From the NCBI RefSeq assembly GCF_024166365.1, contig NC_064827.1, forward strand, positions 47,024,635 to 47,088,634: a stretch of DNA of 64,000 nucleotides. Direction: 5' to 3'. The position numbers were made by a program, and so were the translations under genes. This document shows, in pieces, positions 9,573 to 20,995 of this stretch. This DNA comes from Elephas maximus indicus. Its lineage: Eukaryota > Chordata > Mammalia > Proboscidea > Elephantidae. The notes under the pieces are model-generated. The model saw nothing but the letters and a program-made list of their open reading frames with translations, had not been told where the DNA came from and ran no database searches. Each line of letters opens with the position of its first letter. Position 1 is the stretch's first letter.

Positions 9573-10304
9573 CCAGTGACTTAGAGGTTTCAAATTAGTT
9601 TCCCTCTCCAATAATAATTTTGAATTCTAATGGCTAGTCCCACATTGGGGCAGGACTAAAGGGAGAGGAAACAAGCTGAGGGGAATGGGAAAATGCTGTG
9701 TTTAATTTGGGGCTTGCGTAATTTTCAGTGCATAATGAAAATCCATGAAGATGGCTCTTTATGCTGACTGTGTATTTTGAATCCTCAAGAAATACAGTGA
9801 TGAAGGGGGTGCATACCTCAGCCTGGAAGGGAGGGTCCAGTGTCAGGGCAGATGCTCTGGTACTACTGTGCCCCCTCAACCACCCTCCCTGAGCTGGAAG
9901 GGATAGAGAACATGACATCATCTCTAGCACTGAACCATGGTCTTCACACTTGTGGTCTGAGACAAGTGGGCCTGACAGGCTCAGGATCAACGTGAAAGTC
10001 AACAACTTCATAAAAGGGTGAAAACAGGTTGTGTTCATTTACATGAAGAAAATCTGCCTGTCCCTGACTATGGAATTACCATTTCCAACATCTAACCTAA
10101 AAATAACAATGGATTTGTCAAGCCTGATCAGGAGAGTTTTGTTGGAGAAATCTGATGGTCACATTCCAGGGTTAGATGGAAGCACCGTGAGCAAGCTCTC
10201 CATTTGTAATTTCCTTCTAGATCTGTTCTCTGGTTTTCTTGGCCCCGCTCTGTCCCTCAGTGGCTGACCCACATGGATGGCACTTTCTGGGCACCTTTCG
10301 CCTC
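9573..10304. other. Single-copy DNA, no gene seen
   Basis: Apart from the right copy of the 11-bp duplication (9573-9583), no element was recognised. A 134-codon minus-strand frame (9634-10038) has no recognisable domain. Confidence 0.4.
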
Positions 10305-10505
10305 TGATGAGTAGCGCAAATGATCAATGTGCTCAGCTGCTAACTGAAAGGTTAGAGATTTGAGTCCACTCAGAGGCACCTCAAAAGAAAAGTCTGGTGA
10401 TCTACTTCTGAAAAACCAGCCATTGCAAACTCTATGGAGCACAGTTCTACTTTGACATGCATAGCATCACCATGAGTCGGGGTCAACTCCACAGCCACTG
10501 ATAAC
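10305..10505 (+). mobile_element. AfroSINE, older longer subfamily
   Basis: GTGCTCAGCTGCTAACTGAA, CACTCAGAGGCACCTCAAAA, CTGGTGATCTACTTCTGAAA and CACCATGAGTCGGGGTCAAC in order. This is the form with the extra GATCTACTTCTG block. Diverged. Confidence 0.85.
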
Positions 10506-11309
10506 TGATTGACTTCCGACATCTTGTTAGGTGCAGCCAACGGAAAGCTCTAGAAGAGATCAGAGTGCAGGAGGAGAGAGAAGTCAGGGTATCTCTTCCA
10601 TGCTCTCTTCTTGCTTTGGCATCATGTCTCTGGCAGGGTCTGGGTTCCTCTGTGACCACCGGTCCTGCCAGGCGACCACTTTTCTGAAGCTTCAGCTGTA
10701 ACCAGGCTCCTGGAACACCATTCTTTCCCCTTGTTCCTTCGAGTAGTAATGGTTCCCGCTGTTGCTTGTCTCTGGATGCCTCAACATCCTGCTTACATGT
10801 CTGGAAGGTGTTCCTTAAATAAAGTCTCTTCATTGAGTGGATTTACATTTTCTGCTAAAATCCTGACTGATATGTCCCTGGAAATCAGGAATCCTGCCTG
10901 GACTCTCCTGGTCTGATTGCAGAGCCTGGCTTCAGAACTCTCAGTAAATAGACACCGAAGTCCTATCTTCCAGGAGTCCACAAGGCTTGAGGGAATCCCT
11001 GTTCATTCCCCTCCTCTTTCCCCCTGGGCTCTGCCTCTGTCACAGGGAGCCTGGACACATCAGGGCTTGGCTTGAGAGGCTCACACCTCTAGGCCCTGCA
11101 GCTTAAGATCTTGGCTACTGGTCTGATGTGCAGTGCATCTATGTTCCACTCCCAGGAACCCACCCTGAGATCTCTAGAAATGACACACGTACCATGTGGC
11201 TGTCATGGGGGCAGGTGAGAAAAACCATAGTGAAGGAGGAGAAAGACCTCACCCTACCTTCAAACTTACCATGTCCCATGAAACCAGGTTTCATGGCAGA
11301 AGAAAACAG
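10506..11309. other. Single-copy DNA, no gene seen
   Basis: No element, exon or RNA gene was recognised. Confidence 0.4.
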
Positions 11310-11440
11310 ATGACTTTAAGGGTTGAATAAACCTGGATTTGAATCCTGGTTCCTTCTCTTGCTCACTGGGTAGCCTGGGGTAAGTTGTTTCATCTCTCTG
11401 AGTCTCTTTCCTCATATGTAAAATGGGAATGATGTTGGTC
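11310..11440 (+). repeat. MIR SINE
   Basis: TGGATTTGAATCCTGGTTCC, GCCTGGGGTAAGTTGTTTCA, TCTCTGAGTCTCTTTCCTCA and GTAAAATGGGAATGATG in MIR order. Confidence 0.75.
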
Positions 11441-12514
11441 TCCAGGGTCCAAGTTCCCTGTGAGAACCACACAAGGTTGTGGACAGGAAGTCCTGGATAT
11501 GCGGCTGGTCCCTTGTGTCCCCCACGTGCTCATCCTCAGAGCCGCCTCACTTTTGAGTAGGATGCTGGTGGGGAAAGTATTTCCCTAGCTCAATCTTCCT
11601 CTCTCCTGTGAAATAACTTTATAATACTTCATTCCAAATGCAGTCTTTTACAATAGAATAAGATGATAAGATTGACTCAAACCCCCAATTCCATTCTGAA
11701 GCAAGTCTAATGGTCCCCAAGATTCTTGTCCCATGGCCACCTTTGACTCTGAGCTAGTTCCCTTTCTGGATCATCTTTTTATCTCACCAGTGGTGTTTTT
11801 TTCTACACTGCTAATGAGGTACAAAACACAGCCCTCTTCACTATTTCCGCAAAAACAAACAAACCTTCCCCAAACAGAACAAAATTTGTACCCTGCGATA
11901 GCAGATTCTAGCAGGTTCTCCCCTCACTTCATCTCCCCTCCTCAGCCCTCCCTCTTGGATTGTACCTTGGGAACTCCAAATTCTCCCTGTATTGTGCTGA
12001 GCTCCAAAGCTTGGTGTAGTCCCTGCTCCCAAATCCTGCTGCAGACCACCTTTGGTGGCCTGAGTCTATAAAGTGTACTCAGAGAACAAAAGGGCTTTCA
12101 TCTTACAGGTCCACCCCTGTGAAAGTAGCCATGCATGTAAGCAGGGATGTTTTCCATCCACTGCAGAACCAGGGTGAAGTCCAAAAGCTCTGCTGCCGGT
12201 AAGACTCGATGTCCTTCTGCCTCTTCCACCGGCTCTCCTCAGGAGGTTGGACAGAGGTGGAATGGGAGCTGCCTTCTCCATCTCTTCAGACCTCACTTTG
12301 AGTCCTGATGCTGGTGACCTTGAGATGTTCTAGGCATGAAACACTCCTTTGAAGAGCCTGCCTTGAAAGTCTAGCACTGGCCAGCCAAGGCTGAAGGTAG
12401 AAGAATTCTATGTAAAAATGTGTGGTGAGAGTGGAGAGGGTGGGGACAGTCCAGGGGAGTCAGTTCATAGGCATCAGCCACCACCCTGACAGTAAGAATT
12501 GCAGCTGGCTGGTG
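11441..12514. other. Single-copy DNA, no gene seen
   Basis: Opposed short frames at 11733-12071 show no recognisable domain. No repeat was identified. Confidence 0.4.
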
Positions 12515-12615
12515 TGGAGTCAGGCATCCTGGCTCTAGTCCCAGCCCTGTGAATGGCTTACTGGGTAACCCTAGGCAGTCTGCAGCCCCTCTCTGGGTCT
12601 CAGTGTCCACAGTGA
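12515..12615 (+). repeat. MIR SINE, partial
   Basis: CTGGCTCTAGTCCCAGCCCTG, ACTGGGTAACCCTAGGCAGT and CTGGGTCTCAGTGTCC match the MIR core order. Diverged. Confidence 0.5.
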
Positions 12616-13104
12616 CAGGTGAAGGTGTGGGGCCAGGCAAACTCTGGAGGCTCCATCTTGAGAGTCCCCAGCCTGGCACTGGGGGCCTGCTGAGATGGCC
12701 GGAGCACAGATGTCCCGGCTTGGTGCTCACACATGCACACTTTCAGACTGAGCCCATGTTTTCTCTTGATCACGCTTTCTCCTCACCTTGTCCTTGTGTC
12801 ACTGGATAAGATCCCATCTGTCACGCTGAGCCATCTGCTTCTTCTCTTGCCATCTCTGCTGCCCAACTCTAAGTAAATTAAAAAACAAAGAGGCAGGAAG
12901 CTGCTGACAGCCGCATTTATTCTCATTTCTGCGGCTGGTGATGGGGGCTGAAGGGCTTCGTGAGTCTGAATTAAACATTAGTTAGGGCTGTGGAGTGGGC
13001 AACAGTCCCGTGGTTGTGAGATTCTGACCACGGATGATACCACAGTGACAATGAACATCAGCCAGGGCTGGGGCGGTAGAGATTTAAGTCAGAGTGAGGG
13101 GCAG
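12616..13104. other. Single-copy DNA, possible conserved non-coding stretch at 12850-13070
   Basis: No repeat was seen. The stretch GTCTGAATTAAACATTAGTT and its surroundings look unique and homeodomain-site-like. This is inference only. Confidence 0.25.
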
Positions 13105-13330
13105 AGGTGGGACGCTGGCTTCAGAGTCCGGCACACCTGGGTTCTGGTCCAGTTTTCTGCCTTCTATGTGTATGACCCTTGGCAAGTCATTCACCCATAA
13201 GCCTCAGTTTTCTCTTTTAGAAAGAGGGCATAATCAATCTTACTTACCTCCCAGAGTGGTCGGGAGACTCTAAGGGAAAAGCATATAGACTACTAGCAGG
13301 TATACAGCAGGTGCTCCATGGAGAGCCGAT
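13105..13330 (+). repeat. MIR SINE, nearly full length
   Basis: GGCTTCAGAGTCCGGCACAC, CTGGGTTCTGGTCC, GACCCTTGGCAAGTCATTCA, GCCTCAGTTTTCTC and the tail AGCAGGTGCTC cover the whole MIR length. Confidence 0.8.
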
Positions 13331-13595
13331 ATTACTGAGGGGCTCAGGGTAGGCAAGGAAGAGGTTGGGCTAAGCACTGGGATAAGTGGTAGAGTTACTT
13401 GACAAGGAAAGAGCATTAGGGAGGAGTTTAGCGACCTGCGTCTTCTCTGCAGGCCTCCTCATCCCTAAAATGGGACTAGGACTGTGGGGCCAAACATTAG
13501 GGAAGGTGCTAAAGGAGCGGGAAGGACAGGCCCTCAGGGGGTGAGCCTGGAGGATAGGGACAGATTACCCAATAAGCAAGGTAAGCACATACTTA

Positions 13596-13767
13596 ACAAC
13601 AATAACAAAAAACCAGGCCTATTGCCATCGGTAGATTCTGACTCATAGAGACCCTATAGGACAGAGTAGAACTGCCCCATAGAATTTTCAAGGAGCCGAT
13701 GGTGGATTTCAACTGCCAATCTTTTGTTTAGCAGCCAAGCTCTTAACCACTGTGCCACCAGGGCTCC
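13596..13767 (-). mobile_element. AfroSINE with imperfect TSD
   Basis: Antisense copy with TATAGGACAGAGTAGAACTG and CACTGTGCCACCAGGGCTCC. Flanks AGCACATACTTA (13584-13595) and AGCATGTGCTTA (13768-13779) agree at 10 of 12 positions. Confidence 0.92.
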
Positions 13768-13779
13768 AGCATGTGCTTA

Positions 13780-14122
13780 GAGCATTAACAAAACGGGGGG
13801 ACCTGTTGTCCAAAGCAAAGACCCAAAGATGTCAAGCAGACAGGACACAAGGAAGAGAGCGCTGCAGTGGAAGGGAACAGGCAGAGCACTAAATTAAATT
13901 GATACCAGCTCTAGTGCATGAGAGTATCCTGGATAGAAATAAAGCTCACGAGGGTGCCCACGCACAAGTTTGTATAAGCTATGAGGCCTCTACCATTTCA
14001 ACACCTTCATTGACATCTGTGTCCTACAGTTCCCTTCCGTGTAATTGAAACTCCTTATCTTGGTTATCTCTTAGGAGTATGCTATCTCATTCTAATAAAC
14101 AACAGGTGGGAGTAGGCTGACA
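13780..14122. other. Single-copy DNA, no gene seen
   Basis: No element was recognised. Confidence 0.4.
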
Positions 14123-14295
14123 GGAAACCCTAGTGGCGTAGTGGTTAACTGCTACGGCTGCAAACCAAAGGGTTCGCAGTTCGAATTCGCCAGGACCTCC
14201 TTGGAAACTCTATAGGGTAGTTCTACTCTGTCCTATAGGGTCGCTATGAGTCGGAATCCACTCAACGGCACTGGGTTTGGTTTTTTGGTTTTGGG
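14123..14295 (+). mobile_element. AfroSINE
   Basis: GGAAACCCTAGTGGCGTAGT, TTCGCAGTTCGAATTCGCC, TATAGGGTCGCTATGAGTC and the tail GGGTTTGGTTTTTTGG. Close to the family norm. Confidence 0.93.
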
Positions 14296-14805
14296 GGTGG
14301 GCTGCCAAGTCTTACTCTTGCTACATTCACCCAATACACAACTGTAGCCAACATGAGCAGTTACTGGGCAAGGGTGGGTTATATTAATAGATAATGGGTC
14401 TCTGATCCATTTTGAGAGAACCATCTTGTACATTCATGTCTGCTGACCCAAAAATTCCAACCTGGAGGGCCTCAGCAATGCTCTTTGCCATGATACAAAC
14501 ACAAGGGTATACTCTTTTGCACGTCCTGGTAAACAACCAGTGGGAATTCTAGTCCGAGATGATGCACAAGAGTGAGGAAGCTCAAATAAGTCGGCCATTG
14601 CAATGAATTCAATCAAGTTCCTTTTTGACTGTATACCACTTACGTACAGTTATGTCCTAAGTAAAAAACCTTAGTAAAACATCCTACATCCACTAAAAAT
14701 TTTATAATCCAGTTCATCTCATTCTGCTAAATGGCATATGACAATTTTGCATTCAATTTCTAGTAGTATAAAAAAAATGAAGTTACATCATGAATAGCTA
14801 AGACA
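14296..14805. other. Single-copy DNA, no gene seen
   Basis: Adjacent minus-strand frames of 66 and 60 codons (14233-14433, which begins inside the AfroSINE, and 14434-14616) show no recognisable domain. Confidence 0.35.
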
Positions 14806-15018
14806 TGCACACGCACACATATGCACACACACAAAAACCAAAAACACCAAACCCGATGTCATCAAGTTGATTCTGATTCATAGTGACCCTATAGGACAGA
14901 GTAGAACTGCCCCATAGGTTTCCAAGGAGTGGCTGGTAGATTCGAATTACCAACATTTTGGTTAGCAGCCAAGCTCTCAACCACTGCACCATCAGGGCTC
15001 CACACACACACACACATA
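14806..15018 (-). mobile_element. AfroSINE inserted into a (CA)n microsatellite
   Basis: The SINE body is 14834-15001, antisense, with GACCCTATAGGACAGAGTAG and CACTGCACCATCAGGGCTCC. A run of CACACA flanks both sides (14806-14833 and 15002-15018), so the target duplication is itself CA repeat. Confidence 0.92.
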
Positions 15019-16440
15019 GACACATGTACAGATATAACTCACATATCCCATTCAAAAGCATGAGTAAGCAGAGGAGGGGGTACTACAAATTATCAGTGCC
15101 TAGGGCCCTCACATGCCTTAATCCAGCCCTGCTGGAGGACATGCGGTGGCAGAGGTGCAGAAGACACAGAGGGAGGGCCATCTGCTGTGACTTTATTATT
15201 GCTCTTTCCCTTCTGCCATGAGACCAAAATAAGCTGTTCTTATTTAGTTTGGGTCTAGAACATGGAACAGAGTCACAGCTGACCCACAGCAGGTATGAAT
15301 GTGAGCCAGAAATAAATGTTCATGGGAGTCACTGAAATTTTAGGCTTATTTGTTACTGAGGCAAAACTTGGCAAAAACTGATTTAATCAGCTCCTTAGAA
15401 TTCCAAAAAAAAATTTTTTTTTTTTTTAGAATTCAAGCTGGTCCTGACCTGCATCTTGGAAAATGGGTGCAGTCTGCTCCTGCCTGGATTACTGAAGTCT
15501 CTGGGTTTTGCCAGATGGGGTGCCTGGGCAGGTGGATGACCCTCTCTGGGTCTCAGTAATTTTGTACAAAATGATTGGGTGTGGACAGGTGAAAGGCAAC
15601 AAGGGAGGGGGAGGACGAAGGACCATACTGCCTTGCCATCCCCAGTCCCAGAGGGCCCTCAAGTGTTGACATGTATGTGGCATGAATCAAAGTGTGATGG
15701 GCATTCCATTCTCTTTGTGTTCTCAGCTTCACAGCGTTCCCGATGTTCTCACAAAACACACCTCTGTGATCGTCAGGGACCAGTGAGCAGGCCACTCTAT
15801 CCCCAAGCCATGTACCTGCAATTATAGAGAGGCCTTCAGGACTCATTCCAGCGATGCCAGCTTCACCCTCCCTTGATGTCAGGGCCTAAGTCACCCCTTC
15901 CTGATCTGACCCAATAGCACTCATGGTCAGGAAATGGCCAGGGTTTAACTGAGATTCGGCAGTGTCTGTCCCAGGCAGGCTTATAGTTTAATTAGCTTCA
16001 AAATGAAAGCTGTGACATTTATTTAGAAAGAGGGGATAGCTCATGGCAACACTAATCCTCTTCCTAGCGTACTGAGATATTCAGTTCTGGTCCCAAAGTT
16101 GATTATTCCACTCAGTCAGCGCTGTAGGCAACCAGGTCTTCCTGTTTGTGAACGTCTGTCCCTGGGGAGGCATCCCAGCATCCAAACTCCCTGCCTATGT
16201 TTGGGCTGCAGGCAGAACCTGACTCTCCCCTTAGAAGCAGGAAAGTCTGGACACTCACTTTCCAGGCCTCCCTTGCAGCTAGGCCACACGTGAATAGACC
16301 CACCTGCTCCAGTGACACAAAGCACAGTGGGGGCTCCATCCTGGTGCAGCAGCAGCACCCAGCCTCAGGGACTGTGGTGGCCGTGGGGCAAGTGGCAGCA
16401 CTCAGTGCCCAGTGCTAGCAGCAGTGCTATGTGATACTCT
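15019..16440. other. Single-copy DNA, no gene seen
   Basis: Includes a short A/T palindromic run at about 15404-15428. Overlapping opposed frames near 15550-15850 and 16100-16420 have no recognisable domain. Confidence 0.4.
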
Positions 16441-16447
16441 GGCTCTG

Positions 16448-16455
16448 TGACGTCA
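16448..16455. promoter_or_regulatory. Full-site CRE palindrome
   Basis: TGACGTCA, the full cyclic-AMP response element. One 8-mer match is expected by chance about once per 65 kb before CpG loss is counted, so this is only a pointer. Confidence 0.2.
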
Positions 16456-17020
16456 CTGGGGCTCTGGTCCTGACTCTTTTCCAGCATTCCTTTTTCTTGT
16501 CCATTTTCTAATCCAGGTTCTGTGCCTGTCCCAACCATCCTGTGAGTTGTTCACTATGCTTTCACTGAATTAATTTCCTGCTTATATCAGCTACAGTCAG
16601 TTTTTGTTGCTTGCTAATAGGTGCCCTGGTGGTTATACCACTCTACTTAGAAGGCTGTTTAGCAAGCAGCTGTTGTCACCAGACCTAGCAGATTATCAGG
16701 GTGTTCTCTCCAGCCATGTTTGGTTACACCTGAGAGAAGCATTCTGGGAAATACATTTTGTTCTATTTCCAGGATTATTTTATTGCTCCTTGTAAATTAC
16801 CATCCCAAACAGCAGCTCCACTTGTCCCTTCCTTAATCTGAGCAGGACTGGCCCCACCCTCAGAAGGAAAATGTGTTGAGGCATCACATAATTGTGGTTT
16901 GTTGTGACTCCAGTCACATGTGACAAGAGCCAACTCCTATTCTGAGCATCATACAGGAGGTGGGTGCCTGTCCACAGCTTCATAGGTGTCATCCCTAGAA
17001 GGACCCCTGAGATGGTCTAG
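16456..17020. other. Single-copy DNA, no gene seen
   Basis: No element was recognised. Confidence 0.4.
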
Positions 17021-17172
17021 TCCAGTGAGTTTCAAAATGGTGCCAGCAAACCAACTGTATCAGAATCACTTGGGAAGCCTTTTTAAAAAGTACATCCCAG
17101 GTCCTATCTACTGAATCATGAGGCTCAGGGATCTGTATTCTGACTCTCAAATCCAACTTCCAGACCCCATTA
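17021..17172. repeat. MER5A-type hAT element
   Basis: CCAGTGAGTTTCAAAATGG, ATCAGAATCACTTGGGAAGC, ACATCCCAGGTCC and TACTGAATCATGAGG follow the MER5A order. It is a non-coding ancient DNA transposon. Confidence 0.75.
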
Positions 17173-18067
17173 CAGAGATAGGGAAAGAAGAACCCTGGTC
17201 TCCTGGGCCTCAGTCCAGTCAATAAACCCTCTGCAGTCCTTTAGGTAGATTCTACCCCGCCAAGGCAAGAAAGTGTGATCCAGGTTGGCTGTCCACAAGG
17301 CCAAGCTGTTGGGGAGGGGATGCTGCTTCTGGAAAAAACTGCCATGAGTATGGAATTTATAATTGGGCTATTTCAGCAAATATTTGTGTACTTTGCTGAA
17401 AGGTGCACTTTCAGATCAATTCTGCACTGCGTCTTTTTAAAATTACTATTCTAAGCTTGCAAAATTGAGTTTATTACTGATGTGAAAATAATAAACTCAG
17501 GAATCATTCTTTACTCTCCATCCTCAGGAGTCAGACTGTTTCCAAAAAAACAACACAGGGAAGTTCAGGATGACCTCAGATTTCTTGACGAAGGGGCTGG
17601 GGATGGTGATGCCATCCACTGAGGTGGGAACTCGATGAAGGGCAGGTTTGGGAAGCAGGTCATGTTGATGTTGTGGTGCCTATGGAATAACTGTAGGAGT
17701 ATCAGTGGGCAGAAGGCCAAACAGGCCTGGAGCTCTGGGGAGAGGTCAGGTCCTAAAGCAGAATTAGAACGCTGTAGCAACGCGAGATGATTCAGAGACA
17801 GCGTTTTCTGTGAGGAGTGAGAGGACAGACCTAATCAGCCATTTTGTCCTTCAGTAGAATATGGGGGAAGGGTAGGGAAGGAAGGGCAAGGGGTGAGAGG
17901 CTTGGGCTAAATGGCTTATAAATTTCATCTAGCACCAACATTCAAATGTGCCATAAACATTTGTGAATTCAATTCAATCCAATTCATTTCAATTTAACAT
18001 TTTCTTTCACTGTGCTGAGCACAACTTAATTTGTCAACTATTTATTGTGCACTATTTACATTTTAGA
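17173..18067. other. Single-copy DNA, no gene seen
   Basis: 17330-17520 is AT-rich and apparently unique. No exon or element was recognised. Confidence 0.4.
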
Positions 18068-18280
18068 GGGGCTCCTGGGTGGTGCAAACAGTTAAGTGCT
18101 CAACTACTAGCTGAAAGATCGGTGGTCCAAATCCACCTAGAGGTGTCTTGGAAGACAGACCTGGCGATCTGCTTCCTAAAGGTCACAGCCTTGAAAACCC
18201 AATGAAGCAGCTCTACTCTGCACGCATGGGGTCGCTGTGAGTTGGAATTGACTCAATGGCAACTAACAATAACAATAATA
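18068..18280 (+). mobile_element. AfroSINE, longer subfamily
   Basis: GGCTCCTGGGTGGTGCAAAC head, GATCTGCTTCC block, GTCGCTGTGAGTTGGAATTG and the RTE-like end GGCAACTAACAATAACAATA. Flanked by CATTTTAGA and TATTTTAGA. Confidence 0.9.
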
Positions 18281-18384
18281 TATTTTAGACCCTGGGGATA
18301 TACTGGTGAACCTTGAGATGGTCCTTATTCTGAGTGGACTGCCACTTGTCGTATTTGGCAATGGGTCAGGTTGTGATGTTTAAT

Positions 18385-18495
18385 GTCAGGACAGATGAGA
18401 AAACTGAAGTCCAGAGAGGGGAGACAACATTTCCAAGGTCACGGGGTGAGATGGTGACAGAGGCCCAACCCGTGACTCCTGACTCCCAGCCCAAC
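18385..18495 (-). repeat. MIR SINE, antisense
   Basis: GATGAGAAAACTGAAGTCCA, GAGAGGGGAGACAAC, CCAAGGTCACGGGG and GTGACTCCTGACTCCCAGCC in antisense MIR order. Confidence 0.8.
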
Positions 18496-18689
18496 ATGGG
18501 GGATTTCTCTGCTGCATGGTGTAGCCCGGAAAAGGTGACAGAATATGAACAGGACAACGTAAAAACATGATTAACACTTGATTATTTGCACAGGGGATTA
18601 ACAAGTGGGTTGGTCTGGAGTCCTATTGAAGGTAGTACGGTTTCTGGGCTCATGACAATATTTACGATTTCTTGAGGTGGATGAATGGA

Positions 18690-19125
18690 TGAGACAATCT
18701 CAGGACTCAGAGGTCATCTCATTCAATCTTCTACCATTTAAAACAATCCTGTACACCCACAGTGACGAGGAGCTCACTGGCCTTCGAGGTAGCTCATTTC
18801 ATACTTAAGCAGCTCTGATGGTTAGGATTTGTTTTTTACAATGAGGTGAGGTCTTTCAGACTGTGGTTCCTATCCGCTGATTTATTTTAGCTCAGCCCTG
18901 CATCCCACAAATCATGTCTTTTCCCTTTATCTTGTGATAGCCCCTCAGAGACTTGGAGGTGACCACATCCCATTGAGCTTGTTCTTCTCCAGGTTGAGTG
19001 CCCCAGATTCCTCAGCCATTGGGCCCTCCCAGAATTGGGTTCTTTCCCCATCCTTTCCTCCCACACCCGATGCATTGTGGTTCACCATTGTCGCTCTTGC
19101 AGAGCAGAGGTCAGCACTGTGGAAG
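18690..19125. repeat. Ancient CR1/L3-type LINE relic
   Basis: GAGGAGCTCACTGG, GGTAGCTCATTTCATAC, CAGCTCTGATGGTTAGG, then TCTTCTCCAGGTTGAGTGCC and CCTCAGCCATTGG resemble the L3/CR1 3' region block order. Strongly diverged. Confidence 0.45.
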
Positions 19126-19408
19126 TGTAAGCTAGCACACCCTGTGATGAATGTGTCCCTTTAATGCTCATTGCAGGAGCAGGAGTCATATGATCTTGTG
19201 ACCCACAGCCCATCTACCAATGACCCTGCTTCCACTTAAGGACAAAGGCACCTCCTTGTTCCTCCGTGTATGTGGGAGAGGGGTGGAACAGGCAGGGCAC
19301 AATAAAGATGGTTTCAATACTGTGTGAGTGAAAACCTGAGAATACAGAAGGTGACCTATAAATTCACAGCATTCATTAGTGACTGGCTGGCAAGTAGGTT
19401 TCATTCCC
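19126..19408. other. Single-copy DNA, no gene seen
   Basis: No element was recognised. Confidence 0.4.
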
Positions 19409-19560
19409 TTGCTACTCAAAGTGTGGTCTATGGACCAGCAGCATCAGCACCATCTGGGAGCATTTTTAGAAGTGCAAAATCTGAGGTCCCACTCCAGACC
19501 TGTTGAACCAGGATCTGTATTTTAACAAGGCCCCCTGGTGGTCCATATGCCCTTTATTTG
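19409..19560. repeat. MER5A-type hAT element
   Basis: TACTCAAAGTGTGGTCTATGG, ACCAGCAGCATCAGCACC, AAATCTGAGGTCCCACTCCA and TGTTGAACCAGG match the MER5A family in the orientation opposite to the copy at 17021. Confidence 0.8.
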
Positions 19561-19683
19561 CCTTTTGTAGGTCATGTTGATTGGTTCAAGCTCCAGGGCA
19601 TGATCCACACAGAGGCCAAGATGATCTTCTTAAAACTCAGATTTGGTCATGTCACTCCTCTGCTGATATCATTTTAAGGGGTC

Positions 19684-20361
19684 TGTCATGGATTGAATTG
19701 TGTCCTACCAAAATATCTTTCAACTTAGCTGGGCCATGATTCTCAGTATTATGTGATTGCCTACCATTTTATGTGATTATCCACCATTTTATCCACTATG
19801 ATGTTATAAGATGGATTAGCGGCAGTTATGTTGATAAGGTTTACGAGATTAGGTAGTGTCTTACGCCAATCTCTTTTGAGATATAAAAGAGAGAAATGAG
19901 CAGAGAGACATGGGGATCTCATCCCACCAACAAAGCAGCACTGGAAGCACAGTGTGTCTTTTGGACCTGAGGTTCCTGCACTGAGATGCTTCCAGACCAA
20001 GGCAAGACTAATGACGAGGACCTTCCTCCAGAGCCGACAGAGAGAGAAAGCCTCCTTCTGGAGCCAGTGCCCTGAATTCAGACTTCTAGCCTACTGGACT
20101 TTGAGAGAATAAAATTCTCTTTGCTAAAGCCAGAAACCCTGGTGGCGTAGTGGTTAAATGCTATGGCTGCTAATCAAAGGTTCGGCAGTTTGAATCCACT
20201 AGGTACTCCTTGGAAACTCTATGGGGCAGTTCTACTCTGTCCTATAGGGTCGCTATAGGGTCAGTATGAGTTGGAATCAACTCAATGTTACTGGGTTTGG
20301 TTTGGTTTTTGCTAAAGCCATGCATTTGTGGCATATCTAGCAGCACTAGATAACTAAGACA
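19684..20361 (+). mobile_element. Solo LTR (MaLR/ERVL-like) holding an AfroSINE
   Basis: TG...CA ends, with flanks GGGTC and AGGTC (4 of 5). It has the same block order as the LTR at 56929: TGGATTGAATTGTGTCC, ACCATTTTATGTGATTATCC, TCTTTTGAGATATAAAAGAG (a TATA-like box), GGACCTTCCTCCAGAGCCGA and GAGAATAAAATTCTC. It lies inside an L2 and is interrupted by the SINE at 20133. Confidence 0.85.
20133..20307 (+). mobile_element. AfroSINE with 13-bp TSD, inside solo LTR
   Basis: Flanked by TTTGCTAAAGCCA at 20120-20132 and 20308-20320. It contains a small internal duplication of the TATAGGGTC block. Confidence 0.95.
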
Positions 20362-20493
20362 AGGTCCCCATTGCTTTTAAGACAAAGTCTACACTGTTAG
20401 GTTGGCTTTATGATCCGGCTTGCTTCTGTACCTTGGTTGCACCTCTGTTACTCCACTCATACCGAAATGCCCCAGTTGTACCAAATGACCCCT

Positions 20494-20664
20494 AAACCAA
20501 AAACCAAACCAAACCCAGTGCCGTCCAGTCGATTCCGACTCATAGGGACCCTATAGGACAGGGTAGAACTTCCCCATAGAGTTCCCAAGGAGCGCCTGGT
20601 GGATTTGAACTGCCAACCCTTTGGTTAGCAGCCATAGCACTTAACCACTACACCACCAGGGTTT
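20494..20664 (-). mobile_element. AfroSINE with about 11-bp TSD
   Basis: Antisense copy between CCAAATGACCC at 20481-20491 and 20665-20675. It is the second SINE in the interrupted L2. Confidence 0.95.
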
Positions 20665-20995
20665 CCAAATGACCCGTAGTCCCTCCAAAATGTCAGGCTG
20701 TTTCCCACCTCTATGCCTTTGTACATGGTTTCTTCTGCCTGGAATTCGATCCCTAGAGTTTTTCCTCTGAGAGACTCCTCCTCAGCCTTCATCTCAGCTT
20801 CAATACCTCTTCCTCCAGGTGTTGCCTGATCTGTGCCTGCTCCAAACCTAGTCCTTCTCTCTAGCAGAGTGCTTAGCACACTGAGCTGTCATTACTGACC
20901 CGCATATGTCTTCCTCACCAGGCAGTGGATTCCCTGGCAAGTCTATGTCTGATTTATCTCAGGCACACAGTGAGTGCTCAGTAAATGCTAAAATT

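Larger units (their letters stand above)
19585..20995 (+). repeat. L2 LINE interrupted by an LTR and an AfroSINE
   Basis: The L2 3' region reads in three pieces: 19585-19683 (TTTGGTCATGTCACTCCTC), 20362-20493 (TCCCCATTGCTTTTAAGACA) and 20665-20995 (GAATTCGATCC ... CTCAGTAAATGCT). The LTR at 19684-20361 and the AfroSINE at 20494-20664 separate them. Nothing in it is still coding. Confidence 0.75.

Noticed and set aside
9634-10038. 134-codon minus-strand frame
   Set aside because: No recognisable domain or neighbouring exon signal.
16448-16455. CRE palindrome as a functional site
   Set aside because: Kept only as a low-confidence site, because a single 8-bp match has too little support to claim function.
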